NCBI GenBank assembly: GCA_019096065.1
Contig: JAGUCH010000001.1
Span: forward strand, 14,756,001-14,820,000
Length of the DNA: 64,000 nt
Direction: 5' to 3'
Origin: Paracyclopina nana
Lineage: Eukaryota; Arthropoda; Copepoda; Cyclopoida; Cyclopettidae
Part shown: positions 23,945-43,900 of the stretch, piece by piece
How positions within the stretch are numbered: the first letter of the stretch is position 1
Layout: the number at the start of each line of letters is the position of its first letter
Program-made: the position numbers and the translations under genes
The notes under the pieces: model-generated
Seen by the model: the letters and a program-made list of their open reading frames with translations, nothing else
What the model was told of the DNA's origin: nothing
The model's database searches: none

Positions 23945-26900
23945 CCTTTCGGGGCATGGCTATAAGCAATGCTGCAGAAATAAGGGATTTATGTCGTTCA
24001 AGGTAAAGGACGAGTTTCAACTCACAAGCTAATACGATCATTGGACACGCTTACAAAGCTAAACATCGCGTGTCTTTAGGATTTATTTCATTTAGCTACT
24101 TGCGGTATTCTATAAAAAGTTATTTTATGATTCTACCAAAGTTGTGAGCTGCTAGATAACGGTGACAAAAAAAGTGGTTTGCCCGCAGCCCAACAAGTCT
24201 ACAGCACAACTCATAACATGGGGGTTTAATGATATTCACTTGTCTAGTTGTTAAAAGTGAGGAACGGATTTTTTTCGAAGTTTTACAAAACAATTTAAGC
24301 TATAAATCAGCAAGACAAAAAATCAAAGTTCATCCCATTTCGATGGATATCACGGTTGCGTTAGCTAACGTATAAAAAATTGTTTATTAAAATATTGATA
24401 AAGAATCTCGATTTCATAGATTTTGGTAATGTAACAGGATGGCTTTTTGTGCCAAAAGAGGGATTCAGAAAACAAAAATCTAAAAAATTATAAATACTGA
24501 TACTTGCTAATATCAGCACGATATTTTGTTCTAATATAGCATGTGAACCAGGCCTAAATGCTTAACTGCTCGGAGATTTGTAAAATTAAAACGGGGAACC
24601 CCATTTAGTTCCTTAGTCAAATGAAAGTAAAATAATGTGTAGAACTCTTACGCTAAAAATTGTAGCATCGTTAAGCACATTCTATCTTGAGAGGAAATAC
24701 TCTCACGTGGAAAAGTGATATGCAATACTCTGGTTTCACAAAGAAATTTTTCAAGTTGGTCATGCGAAATCTTTTTTCTAATAATATTTTTTTCTAAAAA
24801 ACTGACACAAGGGTTAGTTGTGAAAATCTCACCCATAGACGCACTGAATGGCACCACGATTCCAGCTTTAGGCTGTACCAAAATGAATTCCTCACATATT
24901 CAACGTTGTCACTGTAGTAGCATCAGTGCAGTGTAGTAGTAAAAGCAGCTGCAGTAGTAGAAAGCTAGGCCTCTCTCGTACTATATACTCTCCGGTCATA
25001 TGAAGGGCACAGGCATTTTTAGTTCGAGGCCACGGCTCTGCCAAAGCCGGGCAGCTGATCGAGGCTTTCTAATGTACTTTTGTACCACGATGGGCCTAAG
25101 AAAAATCTTCCATGCACAATCATCAAGCTAAATTATTTCAAAATCAATTCAGAACTTGGGGAATATTCATGCGCAGACAAAAAAAGCGGCACGGATGTAG
25201 TAGCTACGATAGACTACAGTGTAATGCAAAGGAAGCTCTTCTTAAAGTACGAACTGCCTAAAGCGACAGAGGCGCATGGAAGGTCTGCTCAGACAAACTA
25301 GCAAGTTCCAAAGTACGAATGTCTTTCACTCCAGAAATGCTGAGAACTTGGTGGAACAAATGAAATGGAGCTATTTTTTATATGAGAAAAGAGTACACAT
25401 CAGATTTTTTCTGGCAAAAGACATGACCTCTTATTTCACGCACACTGTGTTATTGCCAAATGTATTCAAGTATGCAATACTTCTGGGTACAAATCCAGGA
25501 GATGAAAAAGTGACCAGTTTTTCAAGTAAAAAAAATCCCGCTCCAACAACAATTAAAATTTTTATCCAAACAAATTAAAGCGATTGTTTTGCCGGTTGCA
25601 CATTAAAAGCATTGAATAAAATACAAGATAAAGGCAGCTCAACAAGGACAAGCTATAATAGTCTTTCAGTGAAAGGCCGATAACATTTCTATTATGACAG
25701 AATTGATACAAAACCTATATTACATCTTTCTTCAGCCTGACATGATTTAACTTTTTTTAGCTCAAAGATACTCGAGATGAAAACCGTTCACAATTACAAA
25801 TTATTTTATCGTAGCTCTAAAACTAGAAATGGACTAACATGAGAAAAAGCTAACGCTGTTTGACTTTGAGCTTGATGTGAAATACAAAACAATAAAAGAG
25901 TTATTTCAAGGCCTGACTACACAAGCTTTGCCTCAAGGACTGTAGCACTGTGTGTACTTAAGGTGATATTTCCATTTTAAAACTGCAAAAAATCTTCACG
26001 AACCCTCTACAATACACTACCAGTATGCAGCATCTAATTAAGCCTAAAATACTTGTTTAACTCATCTCTTACCTCATAGCTAAAAATGCCAAAGCTTTTG
26101 AGCAATGCAGGAAAATACGAGGAAAAGCTTTTCAAGCCAGGAGGAAAACGAGGCGAAAAATATGTACAATTGAGGCTTGCCAAAATAGCCGAGACAGAAA
26201 GTTTGATTTCTTCAAAAGGATTGATATTATTGCATTATTTTACAGTAGAGTGTAGTTCTTTGAACTGCACTGGAAAAGTTTGGCTTCCTTACAGGGATTA
26301 TGGCACTGCTGTCTTCCAGACACACTGTAAAGAAGCAGAGAAGCTGCAGAATGGCGGCAAGGATGGTCTCTGTGTATGAGTTTCACATTGGGACCATACG
26401 TTAACAAATTTGAAAATTGCGCTTGGTGGCGTGAACCAATAACGGGATAATGACAAATAAAAAAGGAAAAGGCATCAATTGCCATCCAAATTAAAATAAA
26501 GAATATTTAACCTAGAGTGAAAGGACAGCTTTCTCAAAAGCGTGAAGGGCCACGCGTGGAAGGCCTCAGACAAAGGCTTCAGACGAATACAGCTTGCAGA
26601 TTGAGATGCTAATAATAAAAAACCTGAAATAAACTAGGGAAGGTGGTATAAAAAAGTTTTGAACGAGTAAAAAAGGAATCAAGTTACGAGGATAAAGAAT
26701 GCTTGTCTTCAAACGACCTCAAACTGACCTCCCACGAAACGAAAGCCCATATTAAGGAATCGTGTGCACGGTACACGTGACTTCCAGCAAAAAAACAAAC
26801 AGCTTTTCATCAACTGTGCAGCAGTGATAATGGGCAATTTTTAAGCTGTAGGCAATACGTTGTGTTTAAAGTACAAAGTCCAAACAAAAAATAAAGTATA

Positions 26901-29898
26901 TCTCAACGTACTAGCCTTATTTGCAAATTCCGACAAAGTCTGTGACCTTTGCAAATGAAGTCACGAGTTTTTCCTTTGAAAAATATAGGAGCTGCGTACT
27001 ATCGTTATCATTGAATCGCTATAAGGTGAGCATGAAGCGCCTATAATTAAGAAAGGAGAAAGACGCAAAATGCTGCGAAGGAGGAAAAGTAATGGAAAGT
27101 CACCGAGTAGCTTGGAAAGACAGCCAAAAAAGTAAGACTCCGAATTTGCATTGATGTCACATATCCGCTCAGTCGATGGGAAAAATCGACTTCAAAGTAA
27201 GTTTGAATCGGATGACAATTTTCTGTTCGCTTACGTACTTCTTCGGCCGCATTTACAGACTGCATCCAAGTTTTATGAGGTATTTGGCACAAAACTGTCC
27301 AGAAATATTTATATGCTTGGATCGGTGAAACTGCTTACGGCCTTTTAAAAACTGCACTTTCACTCGACTTTTCCTTAATTACTTTTAACTTCAAAATCCA
27401 GGCGTTTGAAGAATGAAAAAAAGGTGTCGGCCCTGAACAATACTTCAATGCTAATTAATTAAGCGGTATGCGTTATCGAAAAACATGGGTTTTCAGCCTG
27501 AATTGACAACTTGTTCTCTTGTACCTAAGCAAGGCCTAAAGTGCATTTTCCTGCTTTGAAATGCACCTGGAAAAGAATGGCTGCGAGTGGTTTGACCAGT
27601 TTCAAGAGCTGCTTTGGCTGTACCGAACTATTTGCTGACCTATGGCGCCATGATGTCGCAGATATATTGGATAGAAAGTTTTCATATTTTTAAAGCGGAC
27701 TCAAAGAAAAGATTTTTCTCTAATTCTGGATCACTAAAAGAAGTCATGCAAAATCTAGTTTAGTACTGAGCTGAAATATGGGACTATTAGCGAATCGTAT
27801 GATCGCTTTTTTGCAGCTTAGCATCAGCACTTGGTAACATTCTTCATTTTTGCATCACTTTTTTCTTGCAAGTTATCTGTTACCAGATGCCGAGCAAGAA
27901 AACTTTGGCATACTGGACACTTTCGACAAAATATTTACAGCTAGAAAATTGTCTTCAAACCATTTTGCAATTTACGCGGACATGCTAAAGTCAACATCAA
28001 GAGGATGAGCAGTCGAGAGAAGTTTGGCAATTTTGCAATCCCTCAGCAAATTAATCACGAGGCACGCAAGTACTTTTGTCAGAGTGTACTTTCGTATTTA
28101 AACATCAAGTATTACCTCAAAATATCAGCCGAAAAGTTAGGTCATAGCACAAACATGGTGACAAAAAGTGAAGCGTTAATGACATGGATCTTTTGAAAGT
28201 GGTTGACTCACGTGTCCAGGCAGACCACGTGATCTTAAAAGACATTCTTTGCTACCCTTGGGTCCCAACAACATTTGTTTGCCCGTTTTCTCGATGAAAT
28301 CAAGTTCTTGGGAGATTGTTCATTCTACAGATCGTATGACCAAAATGGTGCTCGATGACCCTACCTTCCAGGCAAAACAGGTTTCACTCCAACCACCTAA
28401 ATACTAAGCTCGTTTCACGCCAGCCAGACGAGTTTCTAAGTCAGGAAAAGCAAAAAAAAAAAAACCAGGTCTTGTTATTATGAAAGCATTATACCTTCAT
28501 TAAACCTGCTGGAAGTAAAAATGGACGGCGTTCCTTTCACTTCTCTAGCTTATATGGTCAGCCAAGCTTACATAGCTTAGGTAGCCCCGAGCATATTGGA
28601 CAAGATCACGCACCAGCCTCATGATCACCTATCACGTGATCGCATACCAACTCAGCGGCTTAAGCTTGAAGGCTGACAGCAACAATTTTTAAATAGTTGT
28701 AGCCCCCCGAAAAATCCCTACTTTTTACCCAGACGCGCGAGCATTTGAATCTAATCTAGGCCGAACAACGCTTGATCTTTCGGTGGGCAACGAGCCAATA
28801 ATTGAAGTATCCTCAACTCGTGACAATGAAGAGCAAAACTCGTTTCATTGGCTCAAATTAAACTAATAAAGTAACCGACAGTATTCTGGTATGAAATTGA
28901 AAAATGGGCTTTAGATTAGTTGACTGCTCTCAGGAAAAATGGTGCTAGACCAAAACCAGGAGGGTAGGGGACAAAAAACATAAATGGCTGGATAAATCAG
29001 GTTTCAGCCGCATTCACACAATACAAATCATCCGCATGGGAACAACTAAAATATATCCAGAAACTTACCAGATTGTTCTCCGCTTGGACAAAACTCCTTT
29101 GTGATTCCACCTTCCCCTTGAATGGCTAGCTTGTTAATGAATAAGTTGCTGATTTTCTTCACAGACCGCTAACAGTTCATAAATCACACCACCATCACGC
29201 CATCCAACAAACTCAGCTCCGTCAGCTGACTCTCAACTGGTTGTTGTTTTTTGCTAGGTGAAATTTGAGCACCATGTACAATTTGCACATTTTCCAAAAA
29301 TGTTATTGATGCCATTATTCATTACTGAAATGAGTCAGAAATGCTTTGATTCTGATGTTTTTGACGAATGAAATGAGCCTATGTTGGCGCTCCTTTTCAA
29401 ATTCAAATCATATGCGCTTACTTCTGATTTTGGGTGTCCTCCAAAATTCCCTTCTCTGAGGATCGATCGATAAATATCAGGCATAGCGCTTTAAATATCT
29501 CCCACGAAGAATTGCTGAAAGCAAGTTATCCTCGCTACTTTAACATAAAATCCCTCAAATAAATTAATTTCAACTACTTTTAGCTTTTAGAATAGGTCAG
29601 TAAACCATTTTCTGATTTTAAATTTGTAATACTTCAGTTCAGTTTTTAGCTCGGTACAATTATTCGGTCCGATTTCACCAGAGTCAAAATAAAAGGTGAG
29701 AAACCTGAAATTGCCCAAAATAATATTTTTCGAAATATAAGTGTCCATATCGGCTTTGATATAGCCAATAATCTATTTTGATGAGCCTACGGCCATCAGC
29801 GATGTTTTTTACCATAATGTTTCGATCGAGTCGCTCAGCTTTTATCAGATTGATGAGTCATCTGTTGTATTTAACAAAATTTGACGTTTCAGGCGAAA
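23945..29898. other. Gene-poor 6-kb interval
   Basis: AT-rich sequence between divergently placed genes. No frame shows family similarity or matched splice sites. Three CACGTG hexamers lie at 28209, 28226 and 28633. An acceptor (TTTCAG) at 29887-29892 just before the sqh start codon shows that sqh has an untranslated first exon upstream, not identified. Confidence 0.5.
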
Positions 29899-30484
29899 AT
29901 GTCGTCCCGTAAAACCGCGGGCCGTCGTGGAACCACGAAAAAGAGGGCCCAGAGGGCAACCTCGAATGTCTTTGCCATGTTCAACCAGGACCAGATCCAG
30001 GAGTTCAAGGAGGCCTTCAACATGATTGACCAGAACCGTGATGGATTCATCGACAAGGAGGACTTGCACGACATGTTGGCCAGCTTGGGCAAGGACCCCA
30101 CCGATGAGTATTTGGAAGGCATGATGAACGAGGCTCCTGGCGCCATCAACTTTACCATGTTCCTTACTCTTTTCGGAGAAAGGCTCCAAGGTTTGTGAAA
30201 GCAGTCTAAACTATTGGCTAGGCTAGTTTTTTATCAAAGTTTGATGCTCAGGTACCGATCCAGAAGAAGTGATTAAGAATGCGTTTGGCTGCTTTGACGA
30301 GGAGAACAACGGGTTCCTCCATGAAGATCGCCTTAGGGAACTCTTGACCACCATGGGAGATCGGTTCACCGACGAGGAAGTTGATGAGATGTACCGCGAA
30401 GCTCCGATCAAGCAGGGCATGTTTGACTACCAAGAGTTCACTCGCATTTTGAAGCATGGCGCCAAGGAGAAGGATGAAGCCTAA
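29899..30484 (+). CDS. sqh: Non-muscle myosin II regulatory light chain (spaghetti-squash), 174 aa
   Basis: Two exons, 29899-30190 and 30252-30484, with a 61-base phase-1 intron, give 174 residues, the length of the fly protein. The basic N-terminus is followed by the phosphorylation site [15 protein letters not shown]. Thr21/Ser22 counting Met are the usual Thr20/Ser21, targets of ROCK and MLCK. The first EF-hand loop (residues 44-55, [12 protein letters not shown]) keeps its divalent-binding acidic residues. The later EF-hand-like helices are degenerate, as is normal for this family. The protein binds the IQ region of non-muscle myosin II heavy chain and switches cortical actomyosin contraction in cytokinesis and morphogenesis. 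The non-muscle rather than muscle (Mlc2) identity rests on the N-terminus. Confidence 0.97.
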
Positions 30485-30645
30485 GCAATATCTTCCTTGA
30501 CTAGGTTGCTGTTTCAACCGACTTTTGTATTTTTTAACACTAATTACCCTACTTATTGATTATCCAACTATCAAGCTATTTAAAGCGTGTTTCACTTAGC
30601 CCTACTTTGCTGCTAGCTGAATTGCGTTTAGTTGGGACCAATGAT

Positions 30646-30651
30646 AATAAA
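30646..30651 (+). terminator. Polyadenylation signal AATAAA of sqh
   Basis: A canonical AATAAA 162 bases after the sqh stop codon, the first in the 3' region. Confidence 0.7.
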
Positions 30652-31514
30652 GTAAGCTAATGCTTTCAATCCTCAACTTGCCACCAAGGTATTCGTGAGA
30701 AAAATGTTAGGAAATTGATACGTTTGCTAACACCGCTCAGAAAAGTCTAGCGCAAAAAAGTGCTCAAGGATTTAACAAAGGTTTAATACTTTTTAAGGTG
30801 TTTATTTACACACATTACACATGTACAATTATTATTTCGAGTACAAGAAACATTCAATGTAACAAGTATTTTGGAAGTCATTTGTCTTTGCAAAGACAAG
30901 AATCACAATAGGAGGCTAAAAAAGTTATGCAAATGAATTCATCCATCAATTAACAAAAATAATTCATGACAGCTCACACTATTTGAGTAGGTTTTTATCT
31001 AGTTGGTAAAGGTTCCTCTAGGCAAGGCAGTTTTTATATGATGCTATTTCGAAAAGTTTGATATTATTTTTTTGCAACCGGGCTAGCACCATTCTGAATG
31101 AAAGTCAATCAAGGCGAGAAGAACTTCGTTATCCTTAAAATTTTGCGAAAAATACATTATGGTATTTTTAGTGTCGAGGGAGTGTACTCGTATCAATAAA
31201 AATCGACTCTTAGCTATGAGCTATCGAATATTAATAGTTTTGTGGATGTGCTCCATTTTTCGAGTTAACTGACTTCTCAGCAATCCTTGTGAGTCAACAT
31301 CACAGCCTTATATTGGCTCAATCGTCACTTTCTGCGTAAGAGAGAGGACCCAAATAGACTCTCGACTAAAGTTTGGCATTAGCAAAAATAACCTAATTTG
31401 AGCATTGAATGATGCCGTTGGGGGATTGGTAAGCAAAGGTAAAAAATGAAAGCAACTGCGGGGAAAAGAGCTCTCAGCAAATTCAATGTACCAAATTCAA
31501 CCTCAAGATTCTTT
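30652..31514. other. Tail-to-tail spacer between sqh and the minus-strand Src gene
   Basis: It contains the minus-strand Src 3' untranslated region. A reverse AATAAA (TTTATT on plus, 30801-30806) may be its polyadenylation signal, 709 bases past the stop. No other feature is recognised. Confidence 0.45.
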
Positions 31515-33421
<1,907 letters not shown>

Positions 33422-34253
33422 TTCGCCTCAAATCAGATAACACAAAGAGAAAAGCGAATCCGATATCACAGCTGACGTTTGTTGCTTTTTTCATGCAAGC
33501 GTCAGGCTCGCAGAAAACGGATCGAAAAATTTCCCAGACTCAGAATCAATTTGTTTTTCAGATCATTATTCTGCACTTAATAAAGAACTGGAAACGGGTC
33601 AATATTAAAGTATAATTTTAACTAATAATCTTTTTGTATGACTGTACTTGTAAAAAGATTGAACTAAACTGGAAAAAATATTAATTTACACTGACTTTTT
33701 GGCCTCTTTTTTGCATAACGGTTCTGCCAACGACACTTTCGCGAACAAAATAGTTCATCTTTAAAATTGAATAATTATACAATTGTTTACCATGTAAGCT
33801 CGTCATCTTCCCTGAAGATGTTCATATCAACCACAAGCAGATTGACCATTTGTTTCTCACATCGTCTAATAGGAACTTTGCATACTATTTTTATTCTGTA
33901 AATTATTCCGCAGGTGAAAGGCTCCATCTCGATGATCAAGCGACGCCCTCTAAATTTTCCGTCACTTTTACGTACATTTTTATGAAGCACAACAATATTA
34001 GCATCTTTTAAAAACATAAGATATCAATAAAACCTAGGATTTAGCGCTTTTTTGAGCTTGAGATTTTTCGTATTTCATTTCGAATTTCTTAACACTATAT
34101 TGTCATACTGTAGGTGGCGCTGATCGCACTTTCCAAGGATTGCGACCCACCTAGCTCGGTAGCTCCAGCCTTCTTGGTGAGAAGGGGAAGAAGAAGATTT
34201 TCGTGTACATGTTTAGAAATAAGTGTCAGTGAAGCTCTGAATGACAGCCGACC
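33422..34253. other. Shared 832-base divergent promoter region of the two Src genes
   Basis: The two start codons lie 832 bases apart on opposite strands, so both promoters and 5' untranslated regions must sit here unless one gene has a distant first exon. The sequence is AT-rich near copy A and GC-richer near copy B. I see no TATA box in a convincing place. Confidence 0.55.
33787..34017 (-). CDS. Possible small protein, 76 aa, between the Src genes
   Basis: A minus-strand frame starting MFLKDANIVVLHKN and ending REDDELTW, then TAA. Codon use looks more coding-like than in the surrounding intergenic DNA, and the peptide is mixed charged and hydrophobic (RGRRLIIEMEPFTCG). It has no signal peptide, clear membrane helix or motif, and I do not recognise it. 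It could be a short gene inside the divergent promoter, part of an unrecognised exon, or chance. Confidence 0.2.
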   Translation of the reverse strand: MFLKDANIVVLHKNVRKSDGKFRGRRLIIEMEPFTCGIIYRIKIVCKVPIRRCEKQMVNLLVVDMNIFREDDELTW

Positions 34254-38761
<4,508 letters not shown>

Positions 38762-39157
38762 CTTTAATTAATTGACCATCTCTTTGACATACATTCCTAG
38801 TTCTCCTGCGTGCTCGAAAACTAGTCATTTGTTGCAAGCGAGCGTACTTTGAAGAAGCACTGAGCTTTCACACAGTGTTGTAATTCTTTGATGGAAAGAT
38901 GTTATCATGAAATGCGCCATTTTAACTTGCCGGGTAATAGCTTTTAAGCACATGATTAGTGAACTGATTGCTTTTTTTTATCAAGATACGAACATTGTTC
39001 TTATTGAGAGCGTCTGAAGATTCAGACAAGCAGAAAGTATTATCTGTACTATATTATGTTTGTGTAAGCTATGAACGCGGCTTTAAAACAATTATCTTAG
39101 GGATCACATTGAAAAGTGCTCATGCAATTTTTGCCCTCTCAACGAAGTAAATTGTTA

Positions 39158-39163
39158 AATAAA
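39158..39163 (+). terminator. Polyadenylation signal AATAAA of Src copy B
   Basis: A canonical AATAAA 397 bases after the Src copy B stop, only 50 bases before the converging bestrophin stop codon. Confidence 0.55.
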
Positions 39164-39212
39164 AAAATATCAAGTTATGCCTAGGCACGCAAGTAATTAT
39201 TTTTTTTCGACA

Positions 39213-40917
39213 TCAATATGTTGTAGTGGGTTTGGTTTTTGAGACCCTGGGGGGCACCTCTGCAGTAGACACAAATGCACTGTTTACAAAAGTTGCAGGC
39301 TCCAAGATGACTCTCTCAATTGAATCTTCGGGCTTTTCAATTTCTGAAACACACACTTCAAAGTCCTCCTCTGACAGGTGTTTTTGCTTTAAGCTGTCAA
39401 CCACGGACTCTGAGCAAACAATTTCATCAATGTGTTCAGTTGTGAAAGGAATTGTGGGCGTTAAAGTCTCCGGTCGCTTTGATGATTGGTGCTTTCTGCG
39501 AAAAGTGCTAAGCTTCTTCAGTCCCATGAACGATGAAGGTGTGTTGGCGATGGCTGAGGCAAGACGACCGGTTAAGCTAATGGCATCAGATTCCTCTCTC
39601 CTGCCCCGACCACTAATGCTCATGGACAATTTTACTTTCTTTTCTTCTTGATAGGGGAGCTCACGGGGAATATCTATTCCCGCCTCCAGGAAAGGATCAG
39701 TGCTCATTTCTATATCTCTATCTGCTTCATCCACGATCATGTACGATACCTAAAAAAGAAATTTTTAGCGGTCAAAAAGAGGCGTGGAAAAGCCTTAGCT
39801 CACTTGTAGATTTCTATCGATAAGATAGTTAATTTGAAAATCTTCATCGTCATCGCCGAATGGGTTGAGCAGAGTTTCGGCCACTTTGATCCATCCCATA
39901 TAGCAGAAAAATTCAGCCAGAGTGAAGAAAGGTATGTAAAAGTCAGGAGTGTGGCTCCTAAAAGGTGGCTGTGATGAGAAGGGAATTGAGAGGTTTGGAA
40001 ATGTCTTGGTGTCTTCAGCCTCTCCACTTGGTATCAAATATTGGCGACCGAAGAGAGCTGCGAAAAAGTAGACAAACACTGAAATTGTGGCTACTTGCAC
40101 ATAAGCCAATGGAAAGTTGACCCATCCATAATTCAGTATTTTTCTGTTGGCTGCATCCAGGCTTTCAAATGACCCTTGCAAAGCTGCAAATACAGGCGCT
40201 TCAATTGACACTTTCCCCTCAATTCTTGCTCTCGTTATTAGCTTCATAGCCCATAATAAAGGCGTCCAAGTGATTTCGTGGGGTGTTCTTTCATCGGCTT
40301 TCACCAGCCTTTTGACTTCATTTGGCAGCATGAGTTTTGCATCCACAAGGGATTGGTAATCAGGGAAACGAGCCATGACTTTGCCCGATACGAGACGATA
40401 CACTAATACCGTAGACAGGTTGACATATCTCATCACAGTTCTTCTCAAGTTTTTTGTAAAAGAGTCCTGAAAAAGATAACAAACTGCAGACATAAAAGAA
40501 GGAAATGGGTATGCTTACAGTTCCAGGGCAGAAACTGACCAGTTTTAAAGCCAGTCGGTCAGGCCAGGGCAGTGACATGAACTGATCCCACCATCGGTTT
40601 ACCACTTGACTCACATAGAATCCAGTCAAAAATGTAATGGGAATCAGGCCACTGAACCGATCCGCATAGATGCAGATCATTTCGAAAAACTGTCTCGCTT
40701 CAGGCTTGTCAAACAGAATGTTCCTATAAATTGCACTCAGAATTCCATACAGGGCAACGAAGATGGCAAAATCATGCCAAATCAGCTTGAAGCAAGAGCC
40801 TTTCCATTTCAGAATCAAGTGTTGAGAGGCTGAAAACTTTTTGGTAGTGTCTTTGTACAGATTTCTGTATACATTTTTATTATTGTCCACTTCACGGCGC
40901 GTCTGAAATTGTGGCAT
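39213..40917 (-). CDS. Bestrophin calcium-activated chloride channel, 532 aa
   Basis: Three exons join in phase: 40519-40917, 39804-40466 and 39213-39749. The bestrophin core is complete. It has a first helix after LKWKGS, the neck segment LIPITFLTGFYV (the Ile76, Phe80 and Phe84 positions of human BEST1 are kept), VVNRWWDQ and LPWPDR. The calcium clasp NPFGDDDEDF is followed by DRNLQVSYMIVDEAD. The C-terminal 150 residues are unstructured and family-specific. The N-terminus is about 25 residues longer than usual (MPQFQTRREVDNNKN...), since most members start close to the WKGS helix. A conventional start may therefore lie in an unseen upstream exon. It should form pentameric anion channels in the plasma membrane. 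Assignment to Best1-4 is not possible here. Confidence 0.93.
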
Positions 40918-43900
40918 TTTTTCCTTCAGTTCTGCTTTTGTGGGCAATTCCTTCAAGGTTGATAGCTCCTTTCAAGCTCTGAAGAGAATTGTTCATTAGA
41001 AGCGAGTTAATAGCAGCTGCCTATTCAAGTTGTAAACACACTTTAACTAAGTGGATAATGCACTATTTTTACGATCATCAAAAATAAGATTTTTTTCAAG
41101 TTACTTTTCCTTAAATTGTGAAGTAAAAGTTTAGTAATTGACGAATATGCAATTCATTTAGTCTATTGTAACTTTTGCCAATTCAAACATAAAATTTGTG
41201 ATACCAGCTATCTAAACTTCCACTTGATTTTGCCTTAAAGATTTAAACCTAGTTTTTGGCTCAACTTGATCTCACCTTCAGCTGCTGACTTATGACAGCT
41301 CTATGTTATCAACTAGAGCTCAAGTATCAACCACTAGTTATGCGTCTTTTCTTGATCCATCTTCGTCCTCTTGATTTCACTTAGATCATGAGGCTTAATT
41401 TTTCTGCTCGGCCTATGAGCTTCAAACAGACGTTGACGTTCTGCGTCTTTGCTGGTGTGAAACGCACGCGAGAGCTCAAAACTTGTTCTTCTACTTCTAA
41501 TTAAACAAGGTCAGGCCGAAACGCTAAAAAGCTTCTTTTCTGGGTGTATGAGTGCAGATTTTTAAAACTGCAGTCTGACTTTTAATCATCGAATTATAAT
41601 GCTTATAGATTTTAACTTGGTAATGTTAATTACCTTGACAAATTTAATTTTAGTGGGTTAAATGAGCAAGACGGCTCAATGTTCAGGCGCATTTTGTCTG
41701 CCTTAGGGAAGCACATTAACCAATCAAGGTTTGCGTGGATACTTTTCTCTTTTTTTATGCCACAAACGTGTGTGCACTATGACTGAAGATATTTGACTGA
41801 ATGAAGGTAGGTTCAACCAATGCCACATAAAATTGTCTTGCTGAAAGGCTACTGAAACTGGTTCTAACCGAAAACTGAGAAATTTTTCTGTGCTTTGCAG
41901 TCCTTTGGCTGCAGGAACAATGGTACGAAAAGTGCTTGATTTGTTACGCTACGACAACTCCAATTGTGATCCAAGCCATGGAAAAAATCTAAAAGTAGCT
42001 TTATCACATTTTCCTGCTTTACGAGCTTACTTTCAGAATGCTTTCTTTTTTCTGCCTATTTATAAGATAGCTCATCTCGTTTTTATTTTCCTAACAGCCT
42101 ACATCGTAATTTGGTTGAAAAGCTCTTACCAGTCGAGGTTACTAATAAGCCTAAAAGGGGTATTTAATTGCTCTCAGAGTGATTGTCAGCCATAAATCGC
42201 TGTTTTTGGTTGGAGGCACTCTGTTATCATCAACAACCACGAACATCTCTTTAAAAGCACATTGTTTTTCTTTACATTCATTAATCAAAAATGTATGTAC
42301 CGGTGTTCGCCTTAAAGAAGCTTTTAAAACATTAAAAGCTTACTGATTAGCGTATAAAGAGTTTATGTGATAGTTTATCAAAGCACACAATTTCTTTCGA
42401 AAAACGAGTAATGCTTCTGCTATTCCAATAGGTAAGTAGCGACGCTACGATCACCTTGGCAAGTGAAGACTCTAAAGTATGACTAAACATGCATCGCATG
42501 CCGGGCTGCCAGCCCTGCTACCATAGCTAAGAGAGATGCTCCTCCACCTGTAGTGGCAGCAAATGTCAAAGCTATTTAAAAATATAAAATAAATCGCTTT
42601 GCACTATTCAAGGTTGCGAGACCGAGTCTCTACATTTCAAATTCGAAAGACTGAAACATCCCTTTGGATAGTCTCACGAGCTGAGCAAGCTTTGCCTCAA
42701 TTTCGGATTATGGGATTACAACTTGTAATAATCGACTAAATAAGACTTCATAATTCATAAATAGTACTCCTTCAAGAGCTTTCGTAAGTACCGATTAGCA
42801 GTCACTCTTAAACCTCTCATGGCTAGTTTGCGCTAGTTTGCGCGTTTGATGTTGAACATACAGCGGCTTGACGTCATCAGTGCGCGAGCGTAGTTAACAC
42901 CAGAGCTGTACATATTAGAGTATAACAAACCGAGCAGCTAAAAGTCAGTGATGGAAAAATAAAATACTACAACAGAAGGCAAAAAACAACTTTGCTGAAG
43001 AAAAAATTGTCAAGGAATTAAGTAATTGTGAAATAAGTACGTAAATATTTAACTAAAGTCAAGTTCTGATTGAATCTCAAGGAAATATTTGCATTTTTGC
43101 ATTTGCTTTGATTTTTAAAATTTCCGCCAAATTAGCATGAAGTGGAGCTCTGAACTATTAGTTGCAAATTCTTATTTTGTTCCAAGAAGTGCCAAAATTG
43201 CAGTAAAATTTGTCTCTAAAAGGATGTGTCTAAAACACTGCCATCCCATACCACAGCAGCCATTATGAAAGTAGGGCAAATTCTTACACCATTGGCCCAC
43301 CCATTCATGATGTCATCACATCACTTTTGAAAAGTAAACAAATGTTTTTTGCCTATTTCCTCATTTAACTGGCCAAGAAAAGAGCTGTGACTAAGCTTGT
43401 AGCTTTTCTAATTATTTTAGGATTCATTTGGCATACTTTAGGTCAATTTTCATGAAAGTCAAGGCAATTTGCTTCATTCAGTCACTTCATATCCAGAAAC
43501 CTGTCTTTGGCATGACAGATCGAATTATGATGAAAATTGCCTTACATTTAGTTGATCAGATAGCTCAAGAGTTCACAACAAACTTGTAGCTTTGGACACT
43601 ATGGTTCTAAATTGGCCACTTTTTTGATAAAAAAGCCATATATTTAGATATTCCCCTAAAACATTGCTGTCAAGAAATGCTGTTGCTCATGCTACAGTTT
43701 TTGTACTGGCATGGCATGGAATGCTGGCTAGCTGTCTTGGTTCTCTGCAAATAGTTCTAGCAAAATTGGATTGAAACAGAGAAATTACAGGTTAGAAATG
43801 TCTTAAAAGGGTGTCATTACAAAGAGAATAAAATACTACTTTAAGTAATGGAGGGAAGCTCAATTTCTGTAAAAAATCAAGCCTTAGACCTGGCACATTT

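Noticed and set aside
26086-26379. 97-codon plus-strand frame in the gene-poor interval
   Set aside because: No recognisable domain and no supporting signals; probably chance.
41890-42195. 101-codon plus-strand frame with a hydrophobic stretch
   Set aside because: Isolated, one possible membrane segment only, no matching exons nearby.
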